From Perca fluviatilis (taxonomy: Eukaryota > Chordata > Actinopteri > Perciformes > Percidae), in NCBI RefSeq assembly GCF_010015445.1, contig NC_053116.1:27483785-27547784 (forward strand): a stretch of 64,000 bases of DNA, written 5' to 3'. Each line of letters opens with the position of its first letter. The first letter of the stretch is position 1. Below, piece after piece: positions 48,021 through 60,344 of this stretch. The notes beneath the pieces were generated by a model that saw only the letters and a list, made by a program, of their open reading frames with translations, was not told where the DNA came from and ran no database searches. Both the position numbers and the translations under genes were made by a program.

Positions 48021-50635
48021 TCTTTTTCTCCTCCTCTGGTTTCTCTCCCTCCCATCAGCCGCGCCTCTCTCTCGCCATCCCCCACCTGTAATTTCCCTCC
48101 CCCAACAACAGCAGCAACAGCAGCGGACCCCTCCAAGCCCTCTCCCTCCCTTTCTGCATCCCTCTCCCTTTCTCCCTCGGCCCCCATCTGCCGCCTATCT
48201 GACTGTCTGACACCTTCGGGCTCTAATGGCACTTGCTTACCGGGATTTAATTGCATATGCTGGTCCCCCTGCCCGGCTGTACAGTCGTTGTAAATGCTGT
48301 CAGCGCACCCTGCCTTGACCATCTCTCGCAGTGCGGGCTCCCACAGGTCTGGTTGCTGTGTCTGACCATGCCAAGGCGATTTTTCTATTTTAGATTCACG
48401 ACTATATCCATTTGTCTCCTTGCTCCCCTCCTCTTCGTTGTTGTTATTGCTGTTGCTGTTGAATTCGATCCACATGAACACGCGCTGAGAGTCTGGGGGA
48501 GCTGTCCGTCGTGCTGAAACCATGTCCACAGAGGTTGAGGAAAGCGAACGTGCAGAGTCATCCTGCCATGTGGTCAGGTTAATTTCTGAGAAAAACGAGA
48601 GGTGTTCTACTGTGGTGCCATCAGGCTGAGTGACAGCACGTGCTTTGATTGCTGTTGCAGAGCGAGACGTGGCTGACACAAAACCGGGAGATTTAACAAG
48701 AAACTTCGCAGGCGAGGAAAAGCCTGAGTCACCGGTAGATTCTGTCTCTGAAGTTGCGTTTACTTTTTCAGCAAATAGACGGAGCGGTTTGGATAGTTTT
48801 CCACTTTCTGCATAATCGCCTGTTTGTGTTTGAGGGGGCGTATTGAGCACCAGGCCAGAATATTTTGATGTAATTTCGAGAATTGCGCTTTTGCTGGATG
48901 GAAAACGTTGGCTGGGCGTCTCTGTGATGCTGCTGGAGGAAAATTGGATGGGGAGATTCCTCTGAACTATTACTCCCTCCGGGACCATAAACCCAGCTAA
49001 ATATCCATCCCCCATTTCTATTCTGTTCAAACAACCAAAGCAACCACCGGGTACCTCCTCGCTTTCTCCCCGGGTTTGGCTGCTCTGCCCCCTGGTTGCT
49101 GGTGCTGATTTCCCCTGCGGAAGCTCATTATCAGCTCTACATAGGAGCGTCAGAATCGGAGAAGCCAAATCATTCTCCAGATAATTAGATACATTAATGT
49201 GTTTGTTGCCTTGTTTCACCTCTCCTCGTCCATCTTTTCCCTCTTTCCTGCCAACCCACACTCTCCTCTTATGCAGAATTCTGGCGGGGTAATACCTTAC
49301 TTTCAACTCACGGGCAGGAGGTCCACAACTATCTAAAGGCGCCCAGTTACTGGGGTTAATCACGGCCGGTGCGCTACATCTGCACGCTTCCTTTCCTTCT
49401 TCCTCATCTCCCCCACTCATCGCCCCCCTCTCCCTGCACTCTGTCAAACAGCTATCATCACCCCCCTCTATGTTGCTGCTGGGATCGATAAGATTGTGCC
49501 TTTCCAAATGAGAACAATTACCAGCCCTCCTGTCCACGTTGGCTGAGCTCCCATCAGCATCCCAAGCCTTGTTTTTGTTGCTGTTCCTGTAAACTGGATG
49601 TGGCTGAATTGTATCTGTGTAGCCGGTCTGGGAGGAATTACAAGTTGAAAAATGACAAATGTCCAATTTCAATCCCTGGTTACAATCTAAATTGCTGGTG
49701 TAACGGGGGTGACATTTAAATGAGTAGTTTGAAGCCTCGTTCTGTGGTGAATTGTATCCAGAAATAGGATTAATGCAACAAGAGCAACCGGTTGACAAGG
49801 GGCCAAGTGAGGGGTTGTTGGCCGGGGAGAGGGCTTGTTTGACGGGGCTTGACCAGGAGATATACCCGGGTTTCAGAGAGCACCATGTAGCAAAAAGCCT
49901 CCTCACCTCACAAGCCCTCTCCCGCACCTCTCCTCCTCTCATCTCTCCACTTCCGGGTGCCCTGCACAGGCCAGAGGCGTGCACAAAGGCTCTAGCGGCG
50001 CCACGTTTGGCGAGGTGTGGCCTCGACGCCGGCCACCGTTTCGCGCACGCTCTAGTCCTTTGTACTGCCCGTTTCTTGCCGTTTTGAACCGGCGAGGAGG
50101 TGAAAGCAGGTGAAGCGGGAGGAGAAACAACGCCCTTCCTCGTAATCCCCCCTCTTTCCACTCCCTCTCCTGCGCCGACGCCATCAGAGCTCGACCTGCT
50201 CCTAATACCTGGGTGGAGAGGAGGTGGAGGTGATGATGGTGCCGGAGGGCCGTTTCCACTCCTCCAAAACGTCCCGACTCCTTTCAGTCCCTCCTTCTGT
50301 GTCCCCCTCGCCCCATCCTGGTGATATCTTCCCAGCGTCCGCTCTGCGCGCTGCACTCCAAAGCATCCCTTAGTCTGTATCCGCTCTACGGTCCACCTGC
50401 TAGGGCGTAGATTCCAGCTGCCCCTCGGCAACTCCCCTGCTTCCTCGCGCTGCTGCTGTTGCTGCTGGCTCACTTTACCGGCGTCTCGGTAACAGAGGCC
50501 CGGGATCCAGCGGTTGGAAGCTCCTCCTGTATTCACTGTCCCCGGGGCGAGAGCGAACAAAGGGCCGAGGAGAAGCAGGTGGAGTGCCAGAGACGAGAGC
50601 AGGAGCGGGGTGAAGCCCGGTAGCGGTACAGCCAT
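48021..50635 (-). CDS. celsr3: celsr3 exon 1, 5' part: signal peptide and long pre-cadherin region
   Basis: N-terminus of a CELSR/flamingo seven-pass cadherin, a cell-surface receptor for planar polarity and axon guidance. The ATG is at 50635-50633. I chose it because a TAA lies directly upstream in frame and a typical signal peptide follows (residues 1-30, Leu-rich core, small residues ALA before Pro31). The frame stays open for about 871 codons to the homopolymer at 48019. The region is low in recognisable domains: a Gln run at residues 57-62, Pro/Ser-rich and Arg/Lys-rich stretches, scattered Cys, an Asn-rich run (NSNSNNNN), several N-x-S/T sequons, then an acidic/basic Glu-Arg segment leading into poly-Lys. 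With about 980 residues before the first cadherin repeat it is much longer than the roughly 300 I remember for human CELSR3. Seen: open frame, signal peptide, start context. Inferred: that the whole stretch is translated. Confidence 0.8.
48498..48518 (-). promoter_or_regulatory. near-consensus RE1/NRSE (REST-binding) site in exon 1
   Basis: The coding strand reads TTCAGCACGACGGACAGCTC plus C. It matches the canonical 21-bp RE1 element at 19 of 21 positions (differences at positions 9 and 19). By a uniform-base estimate, a match this good in 64 kb on both strands is expected less than once in 10,000 windows. REST represses neuronal genes in non-neural cells, and celsr3 is a neural gene. The site also codes for Val-Ser-Ala-Arg-Arg-Thr-Ala. 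Confidence 0.7.
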
Positions 50636-50930
50636 TTAGTCTCTTCCTTTCTCTGTATCTCCCTCCTTTCTCCCTCTTCCACCTGTGCCTATTCTCTCTT
50701 TTTCTCTCTCGAGTGCGTCTTCCCTTCTCCCAGTTACTTCTCTCTCTCTCCCTCGTTCCGGCTAGGTGGCCAGTTCCAGGACCGCCGGCACCGCCCGACA
50801 CCTTCCCCCAGGCTCCCCCGTCTCTTCGTCGGCCTGGAGAGTTGGCATCTACCCGCTGTGGTCCGTGGAGCTGGAGGTCTGAGCGTTAGGAGCGGCGCGG
50901 CAGCAGCATCTCTCCTCCCGTTCATTCACA
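49950..50930. promoter_or_regulatory. CpG-rich zone over the celsr3 start
   Basis: CpG dinucleotides are frequent from about 49,950 to 50,930 (for example 49995-50045 and 50090-50110) and rare elsewhere in the window. It covers the first ~230 codons and the presumed 5' UTR/promoter. The transcription start itself cannot be placed. Confidence 0.65.
50636..50930 (-). other. probable 5' UTR / proximal promoter of celsr3
   Basis: CT-rich on the plus strand (AG-rich on the coding strand) directly upstream of the ATG. It includes an in-frame TAA immediately before the start codon. No TATA box is visible near this position. Confidence 0.5.
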
Positions 50931-51148
50931 TCCAACATGGCTTACACACTCACACTGACTGACTGGCTGGCTCACACACTACCCTCTGGAGTGTGTGTGC
51001 GTGTGTATACGTATGTGTGTGCATGTATGTGTGTGCGCGCTCTCCCAGCAGTGGCGGCACAGCCCGGTCTATCCGTCCATCCCCAATCACACAATCACAC
51101 TCTCCTCCTTTTCTACCCCTCCCCCTATTGCTTGCATCTCAACACACC

Positions 51149-51150
<2 letters not shown>

Positions 51151-51199
<49 letters not shown>
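51151..51199. repeat. (CT)n microsatellite
   Basis: About 49 bp of CT repeat about 550 bp upstream of the celsr3 ATG. Confidence 0.95.
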
Positions 51200-51201
<2 letters not shown>

Positions 51202-51716
51202 TTCTCATAATGGTTGGCTGTTACACAGCACCCGCGGCGGCAGCCATATCCTCAACTGGAATAGGACGGGGGAATAGCCTAAATCTTACACAATCACACC
51301 GTCATCACCGTATCATCCGAAGAATTATCATCTTCACAAAGAGGCCCGCAGGTTTGTCACCCTTTACCTGGGTTATACAAAAAAACAGCTGCTGATTCTT
51401 AGAAATGAGACCTAACAATTTCATTTTAGAATGAAATGATGCAACAGTGCAGGTTTTGGATAAATTGCAAAAAAAAAGCAATCCTAGAAACTTTAGCAAA
51501 AGGGAGAAAACAACATCAAGATAGTTTTATATATATTTCCCCCCTCAGAAATAAGCTTTAGTTTCGCAGCCTCATTTGTTCATTGATTTTCATTTTTCGT
51601 GATATCATCATGCTGCACACAGTATATTCTAGTCCAGTGATGTAGCCTAAGCTCGGAATCGTCAGGTTAGCTCTATCTAGTAAAAGTGACGTCATCTCCC
51701 GCGATGAGTAAGTCTC

Positions 51717-51732
51717 TTTTTTTTTTTTTTTT

Positions 51733-51829
<97 letters not shown>
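51717..51829. repeat. T17-(TC)n-(AC)n composite microsatellite
   Basis: T run, then about 19 bp of TC, then about 78 bp of AC. Confidence 0.95.
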
Positions 51830-51830
<1 letters not shown>

Positions 51831-52564
51831 CATAGCAAACATAAATTCCAATTCAGTGATGTGAATAATGTTTTCCGTGGAAGAATAAACTATATTGTGT
51901 TTTAAAAAGGTATTATAATCCCATAGGATAACTATTCATATAGCATCTGCTGTAGTAGCAGCCAAATGTATTATAGGATTAGTGCGATTCATTTCAGTGG
52001 TAAAGGCACATGCGTCATGCATCACCCCAATTTAACAGTAATTTGCGCATGGCTAAATGGGCAGATCCATTTCCTGATACTTGTTGGGAGGAAAAAAAAA
52101 CACATTATGCAAATATGTAGGCTACACATTTCCTCCAACATTTCCTCCCGATCTTCCTATTCAATACCAATTTATAATGCTGGCTGGATGGTGCATAGTT
52201 TTTCTAATGACACGGAAAGAATTGAATATGATTTCTTCCTGTGGCTGATGGGAGAAGATACACAAGGCGTGTCAGTCGGGCAAGCCGTGCATCAGTGGCC
52301 AGAGAAGCTGAGGAGCAGGCAAATCTCAGCCCTTATGCTGTGTGACCCAGTATGGGCCGTAACCGTGCATCTCCGTAATCCCCTTGTGTTTTGCTGTCCC
52401 TCTGTCTCCTGTGTTTGGTGTCTTGGTGTGTGTGATTTCCATGTTGTTTTATCTCACTTTAGTTCATATGGTTTGGCCCAACTAACCCCAATTATTAAAA
52501 TTAGGATCAGGGTATAAGGCTAGGTCAGGTGTGAGTGTCATATGTGTGGGGATTAACTGAGTCT

Positions 52565-52858
52565 GGGCTGGGTATTGAACCTCAATACTTTTTGATGCCA
52601 AAATGTGTCAGCAGACTCAGCAGAGCATCACAAATTGCCAAATACAGATAGATGGTGTCCTCCTATTTACTTATTATTTGATGAGATAGTTTCCAGTATA
52701 ATTCATCATTTTGCCAGTTTTAGACATTATTTTATTTGGGCTAAGTTCTTGGAATTTGTAGAAAAAAATGTTTACATTCTTAATATATAGGCCCCCCAAA
52801 AAATATGTTTATTTTGGTATTGGTACCAAAACTCAGGTAGCCTACTGTATCAGCCCTG
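52565..52858. mobile_element. possible degraded hAT MITE
   Basis: CTGGGCTGGGTATTGAACCT on the left and TGTATCAGCCCTG on the right are imperfect inverted ends. The inner words GGTATTGGTACCAAAAC are typical of a fish hAT family. No target duplication was found, so this is tentative. Confidence 0.4.
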
Positions 52859-53106
52859 CATCCCATGCAAAATATTGAACATATAAAAAAATGACGGAAG
52901 TCCCTTTGTGGACTACAAGAATCAAATGAAATGATAACGAGGTGTAAACAATAAATAAATAAAAAATTAAAACTTTGCTTGTCTGGGTTACAGGTGCACA
53001 GCATTGGCGATTGCGACATACAATATTTCTTTGAACCTATAATTGTTTGGCCTCTGTCACTAACAAACAAGCTCACAAACTCTAACTTAAATCACTAAAA
53101 TTGATT

Positions 53107-53183
53107 AAGATAAAACATTTTTTTGATGATGAAATTTAGGGGGCCTGAGCCCCCCTAAAAAGGCAAAAAAATCGCCACTGCTG
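53107..53183. mobile_element. possible solitary hAT-like end
   Basis: AGGGGGCCTGAGCCCCCCTA followed by AAAATCGCCACTGCTG looks like one end of a CAGTGGCG-type element; a matching other end with a target duplication was not found. Confidence 0.3.
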
Positions 53184-55814
53184 GGAACTATTGTTACTGT
53201 TACTATTGCTACTTTATACTTAAAACAACAATGAAAAACATTTATTTTGTTGTGTTGTCCAGGGCAACTAAGTTGAGGTGTAACCAACACTTCAGTTGAA
53301 AGTTCTTACAATACAGTGGTAAGACTGTGTGTTTGTGTATGTGTGTGTCCGAGTCTGTTTGGATCCATGCCTCTGCTTTTTTTTCCAGAGCTGGTGGAAG
53401 CTTGGAGCATAGCCACAGCAATTTGGTGCTCCAAAATGCATATCCTCTTTTTCCAAATAAGATTTGAATGCACAAAAGAAAAATGCCCTCCCTCCCTCCC
53501 CTCTCTGCGTGTCAGCAGCCTCCCTCCAGCCTTGTGCTCTGTCACCAGGATTTGCTGCCGTTTTTCTATCGTTGCTCCGACACCCTCACATGCCTCAGTC
53601 ATTCAATGTGATTACTGTGGGATGTAGGTTATTGTGGCGCAGGTTGGCGGCGTTAACGAGATTTGGAATGGGTGCGTGTCTGGGGAGCATGAGGACGTCT
53701 AGACACGTTGTGACTAGGCAGCACGTGAAACTGTGTGACAGGCATTACTCAGTTTACCCATTCAGTAAAGATGTTTAAGATGTAATGATACATTTTTCAA
53801 CCAAGAAGAGGAGAAGCTTTCTTTTTCTTCGCCACCCATCAGAGAGGTCCGAGGTCAAATTACCCCTGAAGGGGTCAAAGATTCAATAATGTGCACAAGT
53901 TCACTTTATTGGGGTATAAAACTTGAATTCCTCCTGTTGAATCAAAGTCTTCCTTCTTGCTGCTCTGCTCCCCGAAATCTCTGAAATTCAAATGGTTTAT
54001 TGTTACAATGCTCCTCACTGTGAAATTAACACTCTTGGGCTATTACTGTTTCAATTTCAGTGATTGTAGCACAATTACCGGTAATTAAATCTGACTCTCT
54101 GTGTGTGAATGTGTGAAAATGTGAAAAAGAAGTTCAGTCAGGCAAAAACTGCAGTGTACTTAATGTCTCCCCAGCTAAAATTAAAAAAGTAAAACAAGTT
54201 TACTTTCTCCAGTGGGAAATATTGTTTTAACTTAGATTTTTATTTGCTAAAAAGTAATTTGTTTTCTCTTGCAAGATAACTGAGAAATCCCACATTTTTA
54301 AGAAAAGTTAAATGAGGGTGCATATGTAAAATCTAGGGTGTGTAATGTTTAGGTAATGTAACAAGGGGTACAGTAACCTACTTCTCCAACCCTAGCATAC
54401 TCAACAGGGGGGGAGTTAGAGGAGGCAGAGGGGATTACACAGCATATTTCACATTGAAAACATCCACATAACAGAATATGAAAACTAGTTTAATCCTTGT
54501 ATGCCCTTGAAAGTCTTTGAGATATTAATAGCTTTAGGTCTATCAGGGCAAGAAAAATCCAGACAGCCGGCAATCCGTCAGGGGGAAATTTCTGTCATGA
54601 AGTAATTCTGATTGTAAATGGACGGTTAATTACCCTGAATGGGAACTCTAATCATATGATAATATAAAAACCCAAAGACTCTCTGTTTCCATTTTCCACT
54701 TATTGGGATAAATAGACTCAAATTGTCTGCCCAAGAGTACATGAATTTAATTAGCAATTTTGAAGAATAGTGGTTGTACAAAATCAGAATGGACTAATGC
54801 ATTATTAATTGCAAATAGAGACCCCAATAAAGAGAAATTGATCTGGAAAAGCCACTTTAAATTTCTGCAAATATACAGAGCATACAGAGCATACAGGAAG
54901 AGGCAAAATTAACGACCACGAGTGCCGTCAGCTCTCAGTATACTTCATACTCCATCATTGCTCATTCATTCATACTTGGCATTTGGAAAGACCAGCTGCA
55001 GATTAAATTGCAGACCTTAAAAGCTTGGAAAATCCACTAGTCACCCTTGAAAACTCTTGAATTATAAATAATTCTGACTGTCAAATCAAATGCAAGGCTG
55101 ACACAAATCGACTGGGGCTGATTCCTGCTGGTCTGCGTTGCTCTAATTAAGTAAACAAAATGATTTAGCATGCCTACTTAGATAAACACATGAATAATAT
55201 GTTACATTTTTTGTTTAATTTTCTTATTTGTTTTACTTAATAATAACACCCTATTAGGATTTTACAATCATGATGTAACTGTTTAATGTCCACCTTTATT
55301 TTTATTCTGAGCGGCTGGTCAGATTAATTAGGTTGAGTACGAAGTCTAATAGACAAAGTGTTGAGTGACAGCGACGAGGGAGTGCTGTGCCACTTAAAGC
55401 TATTTATAATGGATCAGAGAGGCTGGACAGACTATAAACACTAAACGAAACTGACTGACAGACAGTTACTACAGCACCCTGTGGGGCTCTGACATCACAG
55501 TGAGAGAGAGAGAAGGAGAGAGAGAGAGGATGATGGGAGGAGAGTGTGAAAGGAAGAGAGTGACTGGGAAACTAGGGTGAGTGATGAGTGACGAGGAGGG
55601 GGAGACAAGGAGGAGGGAGAAATGGGAAATGAGTGAGGAAGGAGCAGAACGTTAAGCCGCTGTAACACATGAAACTTGAAAAATATCAGTGTGAATTATT
55701 CTGGTATTACGGTTTTAATTCTGTGAAAAGTATTCACACATGACATGAAGCTGGATGTTGAAAATAAAGAAAGTGGGGGGAGGGGGGGGGAATTGTTACA
55801 AAGTGCATTATTAA

Positions 55815-55815
<1 letters not shown>

Positions 55816-55850
<35 letters not shown>

Positions 55851-55891
55851 AATAAAATATTTAAAAAAAATAAAAAAAAAAAAAAAAAAAA
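55816..55891. repeat. A-rich homopolymer with AAT interruptions
   Basis: About 76 bp of A with a few TAAATAAAATATTT interruptions, just before a SINE head. Confidence 0.9.
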
Positions 55892-56070
55892 TTGAGACAA
55901 CTCCTAGTTCACTGGGTAGACCCATGTAGGTTAAGTCCGTGGCAGCGGCCCAGGTTCGAATTTGACCCGTGGCCCTTTGCTGTCATCCCCTCTATCTCTT
56001 CCCCATTTCCTGTAACTCTTCAGCTGCTTTAATAAAGGAAAAAGCCCTAAAAAAAATTATCTTAAAAAAT
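55892..56070 (+). mobile_element. tRNA-derived SINE
   Basis: TAGTTCACTGGGTAGACCCA (A box region) and CCCAGGTTCGAATTTGACC (clear B box), then a CT-rich body, TTTAATAAAGGAAAAAGCCC and an A-rich tail. Same architecture as the element at 44138. Confidence 0.75.
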
Positions 56071-58670
56071 GAAATTATTATTCCTCTGCTCACTGAACAC
56101 ATGGCTCCAATCAAATGCTTGCTCCGAGAAAGCTGCAGGAGGTAATAGACTGACCCGCACTCTCTCGTAATTGGTTTGTTCCCTGTTATTTGTTTTATGC
56201 ATTACGAAAAAAAAAAATTTCATAACCTTTTGCTTGCTCAGCCCTGGAGTGTTAGAGCTAACATTCCTGGAAATGTCACCCGGTCCTGATGGGGGAAATA
56301 CACTGGAAGTAACCCTCCAGAGCCTGATTACACACAATCTAAAAAAGAACATTTTACTCCTAAAAGGGGGTAGACAAGAAACAACAAAAGGTGAGGTTAG
56401 AGATAAAAGAGTGAGATGGCTATGAAGAGAAGAGGGAAAAAGACAAAGATAATTACAACGAGAAATGAGGCATGGAGGTTAACTGCAAGTGTCCGAAACT
56501 AATCCTTTAATAACAAAGACTGATCTTGAATTTGTGCAACTAGCAGTCAGTCCATCGACTAACAGTCAGTCTATCAACAGCAGCCAAGGCGTCAGCAACC
56601 CACAAGCCATTTCATCCAGGTCTATGTAATTATATTAGGCTATTTAATCATCTAAATTTGACAGATGTATATCTAGACCAGATCAAATCTAGCCACAAGC
56701 CTTGATAAGTAAGGTAGTCTTTGATGGTTTTGGCCAGTTTCACAGCACCACTGCCCTCATAAAGTGAGAAGGACGAAGGCTGAAATAATGTTGGCCAGAC
56801 CCTTGCAAAACAGCCAAAGAAAAAAAAAGTACCCTGTTTTGTATCACCAGATTGCAATGTTTAATTCCCAGTGTGAATTCCTAGTAGACCATGCATGTAC
56901 TCCATGCTATGTATTTGTCTATTTAAGTTAGTCGTTTTCTATATTCCCCAGAAGGGTTTTTCATGGCTATAGCTCTGCTTTCCCTTTATAGCGGTGGCCT
57001 GTGTGATAGGTAAAGAGAGTGATAGCAGAGGCATGTCTACTTTAGTTTTTATTTCTGCTCTATTTTATCTAAAATGTCAGTGGAGGAATGTATTCTATCT
57101 GCACCCTCTGCAAATAATAACCTATATGATTTTTACATATGAGTGCAAAGTAGTGGCTCTGACTCTAAAGCCTGATGCTCAAATTGATCTTTCAGGTAGC
57201 TGAAAAAATATTCTAAACAAGAACAAATACACCAACAAACGATGTGTACACTGTGTACCTGCTTTTTAATGTTATGAATTGCATTAGCTCATTCAGGACC
57301 ATGGACAGCTACCTGCTGCAAAGACCTTTCAAATGTGAGATTTAAAGTCAAAAGTTGAATATGATTTCTGAACTTTGGTAACTTTACTGTATCTTTCCTT
57401 CAAAGTGCAGCATATACAGTATGTGAAAAACAAAAACAAACCAGCTTATGGCAGAATGTTTACTGGCTGTACCTAAAAAAAAAATCGGACCACAATTCAT
57501 TTCATGATTCCGTGTCCAGCCCGTAATACCGCTCGCCGTGGAGTCAAAAATCAGAAGCCCTAATTCAAATGAGAAAATCTTATTCCCAGTGTAGCTGAGG
57601 TAATGTGGGTCAGGAACAGCTGGATCCTTCTGCTGATCCACGCCGTCTGCTCTGCAATCCATTAATAGCCGGGTTTATGCACACATGAACAGAATCTAAT
57701 ATTGTTCTCTAAACAGAAAAATAATGCTGCTTCCATGCAACTTCGTCTGATTGTTTTGACATGCTTGAAATGACCAGATGTCTTGCTAACTGGCCTGCCG
57801 ACTGCACATGAAATAAAGGCTTCTAAAGGTAAATGAATGTCAACTGTTTTTGACTAACACTGGTGCAAGTTTCTTGGTGCTTAAGCTGATGAAAATGATG
57901 AGTCCTGTTGCTCAGACCATATAAAAAACAGTTTATGTGCCGGTGTGTGGCCTATTGTAACCCAGAGGAGCTGGCGAACACAATTTAATTAGCATTTTAA
58001 AAAATTGCTCAGCTTGAGGGAGCACTACAACATTTATACAATTTCCTGTGTCACGCAAAATATCTGTAATGCTGTGAATTGGATTTTCACAGGCCCTCAG
58101 GGAATTATTCATTTCATTGCTCAACGGTGATGTTTTCTGGCATTTCATGGCAATGTTGTTTGCATGTTGGATTTTGTGAGAATGAGCTCACCGATGTGTT
58201 CTTACATTTCCAAAACAGAAAACATGCAAGCAACAAATAAGGTGATGAATCTGTTGATGATGGGATTTTACAATTTATCTGGGGGGACATGTTTGTTGCA
58301 CTGTTGCTATGATGACTTTTAAGGGCTACAGTGTGCCTATTAAGGGTTACGTTTTTATTGTCAATTGGTAAAGCCAAAACTGAGATCCGTTTTAGTGGAT
58401 CTGTTTTTGTGTCAAGAGCAGCACTGTGCGTATGTGTGTGTTGTGTGTGTGTTGTGTGTGCGTGCTTGGCCAGTGGGCTGGCCTCCATGTTCTGAGGGAT
58501 CAATAACCGGCTGACTCCTCGCGGTAGGTCTCCTTGCTGCCTCGAGCCTCCAGGCAAGGGCCCCGGTGCTTTTTGTCAGTGTGGGTTTCCATGGGAACAG
58601 TCTGTGAAAGTGTATGTGCATGTGTGTTTGTGTGTGGTTGAGGGGTTACACTGAGACTGCTGGATTACTG

Positions 58671-58771
<101 letters not shown>

Positions 58772-58780
58772 GGTGAACAT

Positions 58781-59201
58781 AGAGGTTGAGGCAGACGACA
58801 AAACAGGAAAGCTACACACACACACACACAAAGATAGAGACAGATTAACAACATAAAGACATGAATACATAAAGAAAGAAGGTCTTTACAGATAAGGCCA
58901 TCTTGTGCCCTCATTGCTTTCCCCCTCTCGCATAACACTCCCCTCTAATAGCCTCAGCCTTTTGGCTCTCTGTTGATCCATCCCACAGGGGGAGAAATTG
59001 AGGGGAGGGAGGCTGTAGAGGGGCAGGCCACAGGCTGTTTGTAACCCTGCTTTCCCCTCCCAACAACCCCCCCTCCCCCCTCAAAAAACGGGGAGATCCT
59101 GAGAGGCAGGCCAGCAGGTGGCCGTTGGCTCATCTGTCCGGTTTCAAAGCAGCAGTGATGCATATTCAACACAGCACAGTGTGAGGGTGACGGAGGTGGG
59201 A

Positions 59202-59256
<55 letters not shown>

Positions 59257-59293
59257 TGTGTAGCTTTCCTGTTTTGTTGTCTGCCTCAACCTC
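58781..59293. repeat. 43-bp inverted repeat, arms 58781-58823 and 59251-59293
   Basis: Left arm AGAGGTTGAGGCAGACGACA followed by AAACAGGAAAGCTACACACA; the right arm is its reverse complement with about one mismatch. Both arms pass into CA/TG repeats. The 427-bp spacer is ordinary unique sequence. Confidence 0.9.
59203..59260. repeat. (GT)n microsatellite
   Basis: About 58 bp of GT repeat with one TATG interruption. Confidence 0.95.
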
Positions 59294-59397
59294 TGTGTGT
59301 GTGAGAGCGAGTGAGTGAGAGGCTCAGACTCATCCTGCCATTCAGACAGTCAGTCAATGACAGAGCCACTTACCGGAAACCCCCTCCACTCTCTCCC

Positions 59398-59399
<2 letters not shown>

Positions 59400-59428
<29 letters not shown>
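59400..59428. repeat. (AC)n microsatellite
   Basis: About 28 bp of AC repeat. Confidence 0.9.
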
Positions 59429-59431
<3 letters not shown>

Positions 59432-59848
59432 GAAGATGGCATATGGTGGCAGCTGCCCGGCGCGTGTTGTGATTGTGTGAATCTTAGAAGCAGCGTGCAT
59501 GCACGAATAATGAGCCTTGCCTTTCCGCAGGGACGAGCCTCACACAATGAAAAGATGAAAGAATTATGGGAAGGAAGAAGGTGAAAACCTCCTGTAGAGC
59601 TGCTTCTCCTCCTGTGATCCATAACTGTTGATTTAACAGCTGGCTACTAATTTCATTATTAGAGTCTCCGTCTTCAGCTCCTCTTCTCTAACTCTTGTCT
59701 TGTTCACATTAAGTTTAAATTTGCTCCCTTTAGGTCATTTAATTCCTATTCAGTTTGAACAGTTTCAGGGGATTTCCCTGCAAGAGATTAGGCTGCAAAA
59801 CGATACAAGGAAACGGCTCTCAACCTTTTTAGATGGCTACCTTTTCAA

Positions 59849-60344
59849 AGGTCCACTGTGTAACGTGTTTAGTTGTTCATTATCAAAATCTGTGTTGCTC
59901 GTTCACAAACTTGCCGTTTTTCATGAATATTTACCTCCACCATCAATTCCAAGTATTCCTTTTGGCTTGAAATTTTACATTTGCATTCGCATGAACTGGG
60001 GTAGACGCTCCATATTCATGCCCCATCTTGAAATACGTTAGCCGGTAAGGGACATACAGGACATACTGCTCCGCCTTTCGCGTTTTCGCTGTCACAGGAT
60101 AAACTCACAGGTGCTGCTAATGCTGCTAATGGGTATCGTAGCTTCCTGGCCTGGCAAGTTTGAAGAAGGAAACATGGAGGACCACACGTATTCATAATCC
60201 AAATTTCAGCAACAGGAGTCTTCTTCTTCGCCCAGAAAAAAGATATTGAAGATATTGAAAAGAGCAAGAGACCGGCTTTTTGAAGCGTGAAGGCTACCGT
60301 AGCTGTAATACGTACTTTACATACAATTCCTACACATTGGACCT
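59849..60344. mobile_element. TTAA-type MITE (AGGTCC ends), about 496 bp
   Basis: Left end AGGTCCACTGTGTAACGTG, right end CCTACACATTGGACCT, imperfect inverted repeats. Flanks are TCAA (59845-59848) and TTAA (60345-60348), consistent with a decayed TTAA duplication. No coding sequence. Confidence 0.65.

Noticed and set aside
51526..51533. TATATAAA on the minus strand upstream of celsr3
   Set aside because: It lies about 900 bp from the ATG in AT-rich sequence, outside the CpG-rich zone where the promoter is more likely.
51966..52517. 183-codon plus-strand open frame upstream of celsr3
   Set aside because: No recognisable domain, signal or splice context; ordinary composition for chance open frames in 13 kb of flank.
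52999..53183. Short hAT with CAGCATTGGCGATT and AATCGCCACTGCTG ends
   Set aside because: The ends pair over only about 14 bases and the flanks (CAGGTGCA and GGAACTAT) are unrelated; kept only as a tentative solitary end.
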